This document shows positions 14,509-20,515 of a stretch of 40,736 bases of DNA, one piece after another. Position numbers and translations under genes: made by a program. Position 1 is the first letter of the stretch. Each line of letters begins with the position of its first letter. The stretch comes from a virus: IMG/VR virus record IMGVR_UViG_3300024517_000038, positions 1 through 40,736 of that record; one strand, 5' to 3'. The notes below the pieces were generated by a model that did no database searches, was not told the origin of the DNA, and was given only the letters and a program-made list of their open reading frames with translations.

Positions 14509-14661
14509 ATGAAAAAGCGAGCAAAACGTTTTTGGCTGGTTTCAATTGGTGATGACCTTAAATTAGAGGTCCATCAGTGGGGCAAAGTAGATCCACGGAC
14601 TGTATATCCATCTTACCGCAACAACCACGGGGCCTGTGCCCTCGTTTGGATGCCCACTTGA
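14509..14661 (+). CDS. Small basic protein, 50 aa
   Basis: An unrecognised protein with a basic start (MKKRAKRFWLVSIGDDLKL), then a mixed region rich in Tyr, Trp and Asn. The start lies in GGAGA-ATG-ACA-ATG, where the second ATG at 14509 has the right distance from GGAG. A further GGAATGAC copy lies 20 bp upstream with no good frame. The next gene starts 19 bp past the stop. Strand-like stretches FWLVSI and LEVHQW suggest a small beta-rich fold. Confidence 0.6.
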   Translation: MKKRAKRFWLVSIGDDLKLEVHQWGKVDPRTVYPSYRNNHGACALVWMPT

Positions 14662-14680
14662 GGCAATCGGGAGAATGGGC

Positions 14681-14917
14681 ATGACTGAGAAACAACTGGA
14701 CGCCATTAAGGCGCTGGCCAGTCGCTACAATAGCGACCTTGACCACACGGACGTCTTGCACGGTACCGATGACTTTGGCCCACACGGGCTACCCGCCGGA
14801 TGGGTGGAGGTCGTTGTAATGGTGCCCGGCGAACACTCCGCACAGGGAAACCCGCACAGGGAAACACGGGTGGCCGTGGTCGCTGGCGTGTCACCCGAGG
14901 GGAATGTCCATACCTAG
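14681..14917 (+). CDS. Unknown early protein, 78 aa
   Basis: The protein has a helical start (TEKQLDAIKALASRYNSDLD), an acidic His-containing linker (HTDVLHGTDDFGPHG) and a beta-rich end (WVEVVVMVPG and VAVVAGVSPEGNVHT). No family is recognised. A short tandem direct repeat (CACAGGGAAAC twice) lies inside the coding region. The start was set at ATG 14681, seven bases after GGGAG in GGAGA-ATG-GGC-ATG; the upstream ATG 14675 is too close. A terminator-like hairpin follows six bases after the stop. Confidence 0.6.
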   Translation: MTEKQLDAIKALASRYNSDLDHTDVLHGTDDFGPHGLPAGWVEVVVMVPGEHSAQGNPHRETRVAVVAGVSPEGNVHT

Positions 14918-14922
14918 AATCG

Positions 14923-14950
14923 AGCCCGTCACACTGTGGCGGGTTGCTTT
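14923..14950 (+). terminator. Terminator or attenuator inside the early block
   Basis: CCCGTCAC (14925-14932) pairs with GTGGCGGG (14936-14943), eight pairs with one G-U and a three-base loop, followed by TTGCTTT. It directly follows the 78-aa gene. The T tract is broken, so it likely attenuates rather than stops transcription, leaving the membrane microproteins and later genes at a lower level. Confidence 0.55.
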
Positions 14951-14986
14951 GTGGGAATGACCTCACGATTTGACGGGAGAATGACA

Positions 14987-15067
14987 ATGAATCCATCAGA
15001 ACTACTTTCAATTATCTATTTTGGTGCGGTGTTCACGCTGGTCTACGGATTCACGTGGGCAGTGTAG
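14987..15067 (+). CDS. Membrane microprotein, 26 aa
   Basis: MNPSELLSIIYFGAVFTLVY then GFTWAV: after five polar residues the whole peptide is hydrophobic, a single membrane-spanning segment. The start is set by GGGAGA-ATG-ACA-ATG, the same cassette as before other early genes, which is the main support that so short a frame is expressed. It is followed after two bases by another hydrophobic microprotein. It could act on the host membrane or in lysis timing or superinfection exclusion; none of this can be read from sequence. Confidence 0.5.
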   Translation: MNPSELLSIIYFGAVFTLVYGFTWAV

Positions 15068-15069
15068 TG

Positions 15070-15138
15070 ATGAACTGCGACGAAGTGATATTTACAGTGT
15101 GCTTTGTTGGCCTGTTCATAGTGACGGGCCTTTTATAG
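15070..15138 (+). CDS. Membrane microprotein, 22 aa
   Basis: MNCDEVIFTVCFVGLFIVTG then LL: a polar four-residue start and a hydrophobic remainder, enough for one membrane helix. It begins two bases after the previous stop and lacks its own strong Shine-Dalgarno (GTGATG), so it would depend on translational coupling. The next gene has a perfect AGGAGG-like site overlapping this stop. Pairing of two adjacent tiny hydrophobic peptides argues against chance, but expression is unproven. Confidence 0.4.
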   Translation: MNCDEVIFTVCFVGLFIVTGLL

Positions 15139-15146
15139 GAGGGGCG

Positions 15147-15287
15147 ATGGAAGAGCAATTAACAGGATGGCGAATGCTTGGCTACCTTATGTTCCGGTTC
15201 AATTTGAGCCTGGCGCAAGCGGTAGAGTCAATGACCCAAAACGGCCAGGACATGGCCTTTGTGTATGAACTGATAGGAGGGGAGTAA
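15147..15287 (+). CDS. Small helical protein, 46 aa
   Basis: The peptide MEEQLTGWRMLGYLMFRFNL with a following amphipathic helix (SLAQAVESMTQ) is mostly helical and has no recognised domain. The ATG at 15147 has an AGGAGGGG Shine-Dalgarno. An upstream extension to 15021 is rejected because it would cross two other small genes and lacks a ribosome site. The stop overlaps the next start (TAATGA). Confidence 0.6.
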   Translation: MEEQLTGWRMLGYLMFRFNLSLAQAVESMTQNGQDMAFVYELIGGE

Positions 15288-15547
15288 TGATTTTCACATT
15301 TACTGAGGACCCAGGACACGCATGGCTTCCGGTCAAGCGTAGCCTGTTGAAAGAATTGGGAGTCGCTAGCGACATCAGTTCCTACTCATACCAGGAGGGC
15401 GATACCGTCTGGTTAGAGGAAGACTGTGATGCTGGCGTATTCATTAGAGCTTGGAAGCAAGCCAATCCAGACCAGCATGCAAGCTACGGCTCTGAGTATG
15501 TGGAGGACACGCATATTCGGGGCCTGCAACCGTATGGGGGGGAGTGA
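15287..15547 (+). CDS. Conserved-looking small phage protein, 86 aa
   Basis: The sequence FTEDPGHAWLPVKRSLLKEL followed by GVASDISSYSYQEGDTVWLE and EDCDAGVFIRAWKQA looks like a small uncharacterised protein found in many phages and plasmids (pattern: E-D-x-G-H-x-W, then S-Y-S-Y, then E-E-D-C-D-A). I know no function for it. The acidic ED-CDA segment and His could bind metal. It is translationally coupled at both ends (TAATGA before, TGATG after), placing it in a tight four-gene group. Confidence 0.7.
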   Translation: MIFTFTEDPGHAWLPVKRSLLKELGVASDISSYSYQEGDTVWLEEDCDAGVFIRAWKQANPDQHASYGSEYVEDTHIRGLQPYGGE

Positions 15548-15903
15548 TGAAAAAGATTGAGTACAGCCAAGCTGTCAATCCAGCGCACAAGGATGCTGAA
15601 AGCATACCCGTAGCCGTTACAGGGTATGACTTCGGCGTGCCTGGCTTGGCAGTCCGTAAGGCATGGGGGTCATGGCAAATTGACCACGTGCCAAGCGGTT
15701 ACCGTGTAATCACTTACTACCATACCACTCGGAGGGAATGCGTAGGGTGTGCATTGCGAGCACAAGAGCAGGTCCCAGGCATTGACTGGACGGCCAGCAA
15801 GGAAGCGATAACAAGCGACCTCCTTGTGCTTGCCACTAGGGACTGGCGGGACGTGTTCGAGAGGGGGCATGTTTACCACACGAAACGTGAAAGCACAGCA
15901 TAA
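15547..15903 (+). CDS. Unknown early protein, 118 aa
   Basis: The protein has a strand-rich first half (VTGYDFGVPGLAVRKAWGSW, then YRVITYYHTTRR) and a helical second half. ECVGCALRAQEQV carries a CxxC pair, and a His and Arg rich patch precedes it, so metal binding is possible. The start is ATG 15547, overlapping the previous stop (TGATG), rather than GTG 15544. A 47-bp gap with two copies of GAATGACA follows before the next gene. No family recognised. Confidence 0.6.
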   Translation: MKKIEYSQAVNPAHKDAESIPVAVTGYDFGVPGLAVRKAWGSWQIDHVPSGYRVITYYHTTRRECVGCALRAQEQVPGIDWTASKEAITSDLLVLATRDWRDVFERGHVYHTKRESTA

Positions 15904-15950
15904 CGGTATGCCACGGATGGAAGGCAAAGGGAGAATGACAAGGAGGAAGA

Positions 15951-16661
15951 ATGACAAATTCCGTAAAGGCTTGGGAGGGACCAAGCGCGATTAATGGCGA
16001 GCCTATATTCTGTCTGATTACGGCTGTTGAGCGTGAAAGCAAAAACACCAAGACAGGGGACATGCTACAGGTCGCCACTATGCACGCCACAACACCGCCA
16101 CAGCAGGCTGCCAATGAGGGTCTGGATGAATCGGTGTGTGGCAATTGTAAACTGAGGCCAATCCTGAAGGACCTACGTCCCGAGGGGCTGTACTCCTGCT
16201 ACGTCAAGAAGTGGAGGATGAAGGCACTGTGGGGGTTTGTGAAGGACCGCGTGCCCATGTCGGGATTGGGCGTGAAGGAAGTGCTTACCAGTACCGACAA
16301 GGCGGTGCGCTTTGGGATGTATGGCAACATGTCGTCCATGCCTAAGCTGGTGGCTGAGTGGATGCTGCTCGCAGTCAAGAATGCAGGGAAGAAGTGGACG
16401 CTGTACGAGCATCTGTGGCGCGAAGCAAGGAACCAGTGGCTGGCTGAGTTTGCAATGGCATCGGTCGAGTCTCTGGAGGAAAAGGAGGAAGCCAAGGCAC
16501 TGGGCTGGCGCACATTCAGGCAGCTAAAGCCAGGGGAGGAAATGCAGAGTGATGAGGTGATGTGTCCCTTTGTAACCAAGGGCATCCAATGCAAGGACTG
16601 CCGACTGTGTAGCGGTAACTCCATTGGAGCCAAGAGCGTGGCGATACCAAGCCACACATAG
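15951..16661 (+). CDS. DUF7227-like cysteine-rich protein, 236 aa
   Basis: I believe this belongs to the uncharacterised DUF7227/gp88-like group of phage and plasmid proteins. Supporting features are CGNCKLR (residues 63-69) with a later GLYSCYV, a central RFGMYGNMSSMPKLV, the helix-rich TLYEHLWREARNQWLAEFAM followed by ASVES, GWRTFRQL, and a C-terminal CPFVTKGIQCKDCRLCSGN ending near a His. The two cysteine clusters suggest a zinc or iron-sulfur site. The function of the family is unknown to me. The start ATG at 15951 has GGAGGAAG upstream. Membership rests on remembered motif order and should be tested with a profile search. Confidence 0.6.
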   Translation: MTNSVKAWEGPSAINGEPIFCLITAVERESKNTKTGDMLQVATMHATTPPQQAANEGLDESVCGNCKLRPILKDLRPEGLYSCYVKKWRMKALWGFVKDRVPMSGLGVKEVLTSTDKAVRFGMYGNMSSMPKLVAEWMLLAVKNAGKKWTLYEHLWREARNQWLAEFAMASVESLEEKEEAKALGWRTFRQLKPGEEMQSDEVMCPFVTKGIQCKDCRLCSGNSIGAKSVAIPSHT

Positions 16662-16671
16662 GAGGATGATG

Positions 16672-16884
16672 ATGAGTAAACGCAAGGCCGAAGTCTTTAG
16701 GATTCCAAATGGCAGCATAACGGGTGAGCCCTATTACGCGATCAATGTGGTGGTGGATAACTTCGAGATAGAAGGAGTTACCCTTCAACTGCCGTGTGCT
16801 CAGTACGAGTGGCTAGAGATTGAGGGGTTCGACGTGGAAAGTCTACTGAAGGGGGTAACCGGGGAGGATGATGATGAGCGATGA
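16672..16884 (+). CDS. Small acidic protein, 70 aa
   Basis: The protein begins MSKRKAEVFRIPNGSITGEP and continues with strand-like YYAINVVVDNFEIEGVTLQL and an acidic end (LKGVTGEDDDER). It looks like a small beta-rich fold; no domain recognised. The start lies in GGAGG-ATG-ATG-ATG; I chose the third ATG at 16672 because it is six bases from the Shine-Dalgarno. The GEDDDE tail is encoded by the next gene's GGAGG-ATG-ATG-ATG cassette, so the protein end is shaped by that signal. Confidence 0.6.
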   Translation: MSKRKAEVFRIPNGSITGEPYYAINVVVDNFEIEGVTLQLPCAQYEWLEIEGFDVESLLKGVTGEDDDER

Positions 16885-17014
16885 AGGGATGAGAATGACT
16901 GACGAGGAAGTATTGCGAACGATGGAGCTTCTCTTGAGGTTCTGGGATGAGGGAGGGCAGGAGCTTTGCGAGGCCCTGCTCAAGGAGGATGATGATGGCA
17001 ACAGCGACAATTGA
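16874..17014 (+). CDS. Acidic microprotein, 46 aa
   Basis: MSDEGMRMTDEEVLRTMELL followed by LRFWDEGGQELCEALLKEDD: an acidic, amphipathic helical peptide without a known domain. It overlaps the previous gene by 11 bases and the next by 20. Its third ATG in GGAGG-ATG-ATG-ATG gives a proper Shine-Dalgarno distance. The strong ribosome site is the main evidence; the acidic character could suit an inhibitor or DNA mimic, but that is speculation. Confidence 0.55.
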   Translation: MSDEGMRMTDEEVLRTMELLLRFWDEGGQELCEALLKEDDDGNSDN

Positions 17015-17330
17015 GTTCACCCTCCCTCGCGATAGCTACAACTCCATCATTGAGATGGCTGGCTATGGCGTAGGGTATTGGGCCAGCTACATGGAGAGCA
17101 CCAAAAAGGGGTGCCACTTCACAGAGGAGAGGTCTGGAAACAGCTTCTTCATCACCCCCGGAGCCCTGGAGCGAGCAGTGCTCGAATTGCACGCGGAGGC
17201 ACCTCTCAACGACTACTACATGTCGGCAATCCGGGACTTAGTATCGACGGGGCTGACTGACAGTGTCGGAAGCGACATAGCAGATGCGATTGTACAGCAG
17301 GCATGCTTTGGCAAGGTTATATACGGATAG
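16995..17330 (+). CDS. Unknown early protein, 111 aa
   Basis: The N-terminus has a strand ATIEFTLPRDSY, then a helix (NSIIEMAGYG) and YWASYMESTKKG. A middle FHTEERSG-like segment (HFTEERSGNSFFITPG) is followed by two helices (ALERAVLELH and YYMSAIRDLV). It looks like an alpha/beta small domain; no family recognised. The start is the third ATG (16995) of the GGAGG-ATG-ATG-ATG cassette. A gene with the same start cassette lies before and after it. Confidence 0.6.
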   Translation: MATATIEFTLPRDSYNSIIEMAGYGVGYWASYMESTKKGCHFTEERSGNSFFITPGALERAVLELHAEAPLNDYYMSAIRDLVSTGLTDSVGSDIADAIVQQACFGKVIYG

Positions 17331-17340
17331 GAGGATGACG

Positions 17341-17556
17341 ATGAGTAACTTTTACATACTAATGGACGCCATAAGGGACGAGCGGAAAAGGAATGAAAAG
17401 AACAGAGTCTATCCAACAAGGGAAGAGACAATTCAAGCGCAGTCCATCAGAGATGGAAAGCTTTGTAAAAGGCAGCAAGGGCAGGGAATGGTGCCAATCC
17501 ATGACGGTAGCACCTGCCATGTCTGCGAACAGCTTGAGAAAGCAAGGGGAGGATGA
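17341..17556 (+). CDS. Small protein with CxxC motif, 71 aa
   Basis: A charged helical N-terminal part (LMDAIRDERKRNEKNR) precedes a compact end with KLCKRQQGQGMVPIH and CHVCEQLEKA. The Cys, His and CxxC arrangement suggests a single zinc site. Start ATG 17341 lies in GGAGG-ATG-ACG-ATG, seven bases after the Shine-Dalgarno. The stop overlaps the next gene's start cassette. No domain recognised. Confidence 0.6.
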   Translation: MSNFYILMDAIRDERKRNEKNRVYPTREETIQAQSIRDGKLCKRQQGQGMVPIHDGSTCHVCEQLEKARGG

Positions 17557-17558
17557 TG

Positions 17559-17762
17559 ATGGGACAACTAGCAACGAGTAAGTACGACCAGTGGCTGGAC
17601 GCGCCACTGCCGAAACGGTTCTGGTGTGAGGGTTGCCGTAAGGAAACCGACCACGCCGGTACTGATGAAGGCCTGTGTGTTGATTGCAATACATGGCGCA
17701 ACGTCGAAAGAGTAGAGCAGGCAAGGCAGGAATTACAATCAATGAAAAGGGAGGGGAAGTGA
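17559..17762 (+). CDS. Zinc-ribbon-like small protein, 67 aa
   Basis: The core has FWCEGCRKETDHAGTDEGLC followed by VDCNTW, two CxxC pairs separated by about 13 residues, which is a zinc ribbon arrangement. A helical tail follows (VERVEQARQELQSMKREG). Such proteins often bind nucleic acid or host RNA polymerase in phages, but no direct evidence exists here. The start is the third ATG (17559) of GGAGG-ATG-ATG-ATG. The stop overlaps the next start (TGATG). Confidence 0.65.
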   Translation: MGQLATSKYDQWLDAPLPKRFWCEGCRKETDHAGTDEGLCVDCNTWRNVERVEQARQELQSMKREGK

Positions 17763-18088
17763 TGACAGTACATCTATCGGATGTGAATATTTTTGATGTG
17801 TCTAAGATGGTGGTCAAGAAGATGGATGACGGGTACAGGGTCGAGCTATGGGACGACAGCTTCATCCCAACATCCACCGTCAACGTTTACCGAGACCTCC
17901 AGAGCGATAAGCAGGTCGAACTGGTGACCGAGGAGGCCAACGCTCAACTGATAGCAGCGGCACCAACGATGCTCAAGGTGTTGGAGGACTTTGCGACAGC
18001 CAGACCGGAGGACTTGGCCACAATGATGATGGTGCGGCTAAACGCCATGAACATCATCGCCATGCTGAAGGGAGCAGGGGATGAGTGA
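17762..18088 (+). CDS. Phage protein with ANAxLIAAAP motif, 108 aa
   Basis: The central EEANAQLIAAAPTMLKVLED closely matches a short helix-turn motif (ANAxLIAAAPxLL) that recurs at the ends of many phage early proteins of unknown function. An N-terminal strand-rich region (YRVELWDDSFIPTSTV) precedes it and a Met-rich helix ends the protein. The function of the motif is not known to me. ATG 17762 overlaps the previous stop (TGATG) after GAGGGGAAG; the stop overlaps the next small gene by eight bases. Confidence 0.7.
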   Translation: MTVHLSDVNIFDVSKMVVKKMDDGYRVELWDDSFIPTSTVNVYRDLQSDKQVELVTEEANAQLIAAAPTMLKVLEDFATARPEDLATMMMVRLNAMNIIAMLKGAGDE

Positions 18089-18188
18089 GGAGGACTATGC
18101 TGCATCTGTGACAATCATTGCCGTGATATTCGCGGCCTTGTTTTTAATTGGATACTGCACCGGCTCGGTGTCGCATATCCACCAATAG
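18081..18188 (+). CDS. Membrane microprotein, 35 aa
   Basis: MSEEDYAASVTIIAVIFAAL followed by FLIGYCTGSVSHIHQ: an acidic N-terminus, a 17-residue hydrophobic helix (residues 9-25) and a short polar tail with two His. It is a probable single-pass protein. GGGAGCAGGGG precedes the ATG and the frame overlaps the previous gene by eight bases. The next gene starts with the GGAGA-ATG-ACT-ATG cassette ten bases later. It is the third tiny membrane protein in this block. Confidence 0.55.
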   Translation: MSEEDYAASVTIIAVIFAALFLIGYCTGSVSHIHQ

Positions 18189-18198
18189 GAGAATGACT

Positions 18199-18393
18199 AT
18201 GACTTTGATGCAAGAGGTAGGGCTGGTGCTGGATTGCGTATTAAAAATCCACGCCGAGGCCGATAAAGCAAAAATAATTATACAACACATCAAGGAAAAG
18301 TACGAGTGCGAAGCATGCTACGGGTCAGGGAGGAACTCCCCAATATCTGACGATGCCTGCATGGGATGCAGTGGTAGTGGCGTCCAGAATTAA
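18199..18393 (+). CDS. DnaJ-type CxxCxGxG small protein, 64 aa
   Basis: A helical N-terminal half (VGLVLDCVLKIHAEADKAKI) is followed by two zinc-finger repeats of the DnaJ central type: CEACYGSG and, 16 residues later, CMGCSGSG. The two repeats together could bind one zinc ion, as in the cysteine-rich domain of DnaJ. DnaJ has four such repeats; stand-alone proteins with two are common in phages. The start at 18199 is the second ATG of GGAGA-ATG-ACT-ATG. Confidence 0.65.
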   Translation: MTLMQEVGLVLDCVLKIHAEADKAKIIIQHIKEKYECEACYGSGRNSPISDDACMGCSGSGVQN

Positions 18394-18406
18394 CACTTGA
18401 CAGTGT
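18393..18406. promoter_or_regulatory. Operator-like dyad ACACT-TGAC-AGTGT before HTH genes
   Basis: A perfect 5-bp inverted repeat with a four-base centre, 30 bp ahead of the first HTH gene. It contains a consensus -35 hexamer TTGACA (18397-18402); the matching -10 (GAAGAT) is weak. The TGACA core is the same as in the sites at 12355 and 13019. Autoregulation by the downstream HTH protein is plausible. Confidence 0.45.
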
Positions 18407-18435
18407 CTAACCAATAACCGAAGATGGAGGATATT

Positions 18436-18798
18436 ATGCCAACAATTAATGGCAAGAGAATTGAAGAGTTTACACCACTGCATGCCGCTCGTGCAAGGAA
18501 GGCTGCGGGCGAGTGGTTGTGTCGCAAGGTCACGCAAACAGAGTTTGCTCAGATGCTTGGGTACAGCCGCAATTCGGTGGTGTGTTGGGAGAACGGCGCC
18601 CGCAATCCAGATCCAGGAATCAAAGCTCTCCTGATGATGGTCATCGAGTCGCCTTCTTTCATCAATAATGTACTGAGTTTTACAGGAGGCTTAGATGTCC
18701 AGGCGACTAGAGACAGACACACCGTTAGCGGTCCTTCGGGAGGCGAAGGGGCTGAGTCGGGAGGCGGTGGCAGCAATGGCACAGGAGGCGGGCTATAG
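18436..18798 (+). CDS. HTH (XRE-like) transcriptional regulator, 120 aa
   Basis: Residues 30-65 form a helix-turn-helix: VTQTEFAQMLGYSRNSVVCW followed by ENGARNPDPGIKALL, the standard XRE pattern. A helix follows (MMVIESPSFINNVL). The last 36 residues are low complexity (Gly and Ser rich) and overlap the next gene by 104 bases in another frame. A TAG lies in the +1 frame directly before the next ATG (TAGATG), so the ancestral end was probably there and an indel near the TTTT at 18679-18682 may have extended the frame. The start is ATG 18436, five bases after GGAGG. It is probably a repressor of the rightward block. Confidence 0.7.
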   Translation: MPTINGKRIEEFTPLHAARARKAAGEWLCRKVTQTEFAQMLGYSRNSVVCWENGARNPDPGIKALLMMVIESPSFINNVLSFTGGLDVQATRDRHTVSGPSGGEGAESGGGGSNGTGGGL

Positions 18799-18919
18799 CC
18801 TGTCGTATGACGGACTGACTAAATACGAAAGAGAGGAGCGGGAGCCGCGAGTTCGACTGGGTCTGTGGTTGGCCCGATTATACGAGGCGGAGCCTGATGA
18901 GTTATGGGAGATACAATAA
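18695..18919 (+). CDS. Second HTH (XRE-like) regulator, 74 aa
   Basis: A compact Cro/CI-type domain: TPLAVLREAKGLSREAVAAM (helices 1-2), a Gly-containing turn, LSYDGLTKYEREEREPRVRL (recognition helix and turn), and LARLYEAEPDELWEI. At 74 aa it is the DNA-binding domain alone, like Cro. An AGGAGG site lies seven bases before ATG 18695. It overlaps the upstream HTH gene and the downstream nuclease gene by 16 bases. The pair resembles two opposing switch proteins, but no lysogeny genes are present to support that. Confidence 0.75.
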   Translation: MSRRLETDTPLAVLREAKGLSREAVAAMAQEAGYSLSYDGLTKYEREEREPRVRLGLWLARLYEAEPDELWEIQ

Positions 18920-19854
18920 ATAAGGTACTCACACAGAGTTCAATCGGTGCAGTGCAAGCCTGTGCCTTCCGGTACAACCTCAAATATAATGAGGGTCTAG
19001 CGCCGTTAGACAAGGCTGTTCACCTGCACATTGGATCTGTATTTCACCTGGGTGTGGAGTGCTTCCGAAAGAGGCAAAGCATCGGCAAGGTGGAGGACTT
19101 CCGAGAGTTGGAGCAGGCACTGGATGACATGGGCGGTGACGCCGCTTGCATCACAAGAGCCATGCTCATCGCGTACTTTGAGAGGTACCAGGATGATAGC
19201 TGGGAGTTTGTTTCTGTGGAGAAGAAGTGGGAGACTGGCCCCCATCCCCTGGGCTTCAACATGCAGGGAGTTGTGGATGCTCTGGTGGATGACGGCAATG
19301 ACGGAGTGCTTCTGGTGGAGACCAAGACCACCGCTCGGCTGGATGGTTCATATCTGGAGGGGCTGTGGTCAAGGCGACAGACACTGGTCTATGACATGGC
19401 GATGAGAACGCTGGGCTACAGCGTCTCTGGTATTGTGTATGACATTGTCCAGAAGCCCTCGATTCGCAGGCTCAAGGCAACGCCAGAGGCGAAGCGTAAG
19501 TACAAGAAAGATGGTGAGCTTATCGCACGGCACAGGGCTGTGGATGAGAGCGATGAGGAGTACATGGTGCGCCTGAGCGCATGGTATGAGGACCACCCGG
19601 AGTCTTTCCATAGGGAGCCGGTGCTCCACACCCAGTCGCAACTGGACGATATGGCCAGGGACGTCCTCGGGGTGATGAGTCTCATCAACCACTACGCAGA
19701 GCAGAACTTCTGGCCTCGGTCTTTGACGTCTTGCTATGCGTACAACAGGGCATGTGAGTTTGTTCCGTACTGTCAGAGTGGGCGCAACCCACTGGTCAGG
19801 GAATCACATTATCGGGTGGACGAAATCCATCCAGAACTGAAGGAGAAAGAATGA
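18904..19854 (+). CDS. Cas4/RecB-like PD-(D/E)XK nuclease with Fe-S cysteines
   Basis: A 316-aa nuclease. GSVFHLGVE near residue 48 carries the first His motif, GVVDALV gives D125, and LLVETKTT gives E139 and K141, which is the PD-(D/E)XK core. Cys20 (VQAC) and the C-terminal CYAYNRACEFVPYC (C277, C284, C290) form the N- plus C-terminal four-cysteine pattern of Cas4 and AddB iron-sulfur nucleases. Such phage proteins likely process DNA ends for recombination. It is coupled by ATGA to the ATPase gene that follows. It is not linked to any CRISPR array here. Confidence 0.85.
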   Translation: MGDTINKVLTQSSIGAVQACAFRYNLKYNEGLAPLDKAVHLHIGSVFHLGVECFRKRQSIGKVEDFRELEQALDDMGGDAACITRAMLIAYFERYQDDSWEFVSVEKKWETGPHPLGFNMQGVVDALVDDGNDGVLLVETKTTARLDGSYLEGLWSRRQTLVYDMAMRTLGYSVSGIVYDIVQKPSIRRLKATPEAKRKYKKDGELIARHRAVDESDEEYMVRLSAWYEDHPESFHREPVLHTQSQLDDMARDVLGVMSLINHYAEQNFWPRSLTSCYAYNRACEFVPYCQSGRNPLVRESHYRVDEIHPELKEKE

Positions 19855-20513
19855 CAACACCAACGCTAAATGAATGCATCACGACTGTCAGCGGTCGGCC
19901 TAAGATTGGCAAGTCCACCTTTGCAAGTGGGTTTCCCAACGCAGTGTTCGCTGCGACCGAGGCTGGCCTGAACTTTTTGGATGTGACGGAGGTCCAGGTT
20001 CGAGAATGGCCGGCGTTCAAGGCGCTCATCGATGAGCTTACCCGCACGCCTGGGCTTGTGGAGACCCTGGTGATTGACACCTTGGATAACCTGCACATGA
20101 TGTGCGAGGAGCATGTGTGCCAAGCCAATGGCATCTCCCATCCGTCTGACCTGTCGTATGGCAAGGGATTTACCATGGTCAAAAACCAGTTCCGGCTGGC
20201 GCTGACCAAGGCATCCATGCTCAAGACCAAGGGCGGCAACCGTGTCGGTCTGGTCATGATAAGCCACGCCAAGGAGGTGGAGGTGGAGAGTCGTACCGGT
20301 AAGTCGGTTTGCTGGAGCTTGTCTCTGCCGAACTCGGCTCGCCAGGTCGTAGAAGCGATGAGTGACCTTCTATTGTTTGCGGACATTGAGGGTGACACGC
20401 GGGTTCTCAGAACGAAACCGCATCGTAACTGGGTAGCGGGGGACCGCAGTGGCAAGCTGCCTGAAACTATTGAATTGTCTTATGACGTGCTCAAGAAGCA
20501 CTTGGAGGGATAG
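19851..20513 (+). CDS. Sak4-like RecA-fold ATPase (recombination)
   Basis: A 220-aa ATPase. Walker A is GRPKIGKST (residues 15-23) and Walker B is TLVIDTLDNL (about 72-80, D76). A later GLVMISHAKEVEVES fits the sensor or DNA-binding region of Sak4-like, single-domain RecA relatives. These act as single-strand annealing or exchange helpers in phages. The ATGA overlap with the Cas4-like gene and the following ssDNA-binding gene forms a three-gene recombination set. No C-terminal extension for oligomerisation is evident. Confidence 0.75.
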   Translation: MTTPTLNECITTVSGRPKIGKSTFASGFPNAVFAATEAGLNFLDVTEVQVREWPAFKALIDELTRTPGLVETLVIDTLDNLHMMCEEHVCQANGISHPSDLSYGKGFTMVKNQFRLALTKASMLKTKGGNRVGLVMISHAKEVEVESRTGKSVCWSLSLPNSARQVVEAMSDLLLFADIEGDTRVLRTKPHRNWVAGDRSGKLPETIELSYDVLKKHLEG

Positions 20514-20515
20514 AG

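Noticed and set aside
18436-18919. Lysogeny switch of a temperate phage
   Set aside because: Two HTH genes are present, but there is no integrase, excisionase, partition gene or attachment site in the whole genome.
18904-19854. CRISPR-associated Cas4 in a CRISPR locus
   Set aside because: There is no repeat array or other Cas gene; phage recombination Cas4-like nucleases occur without them.
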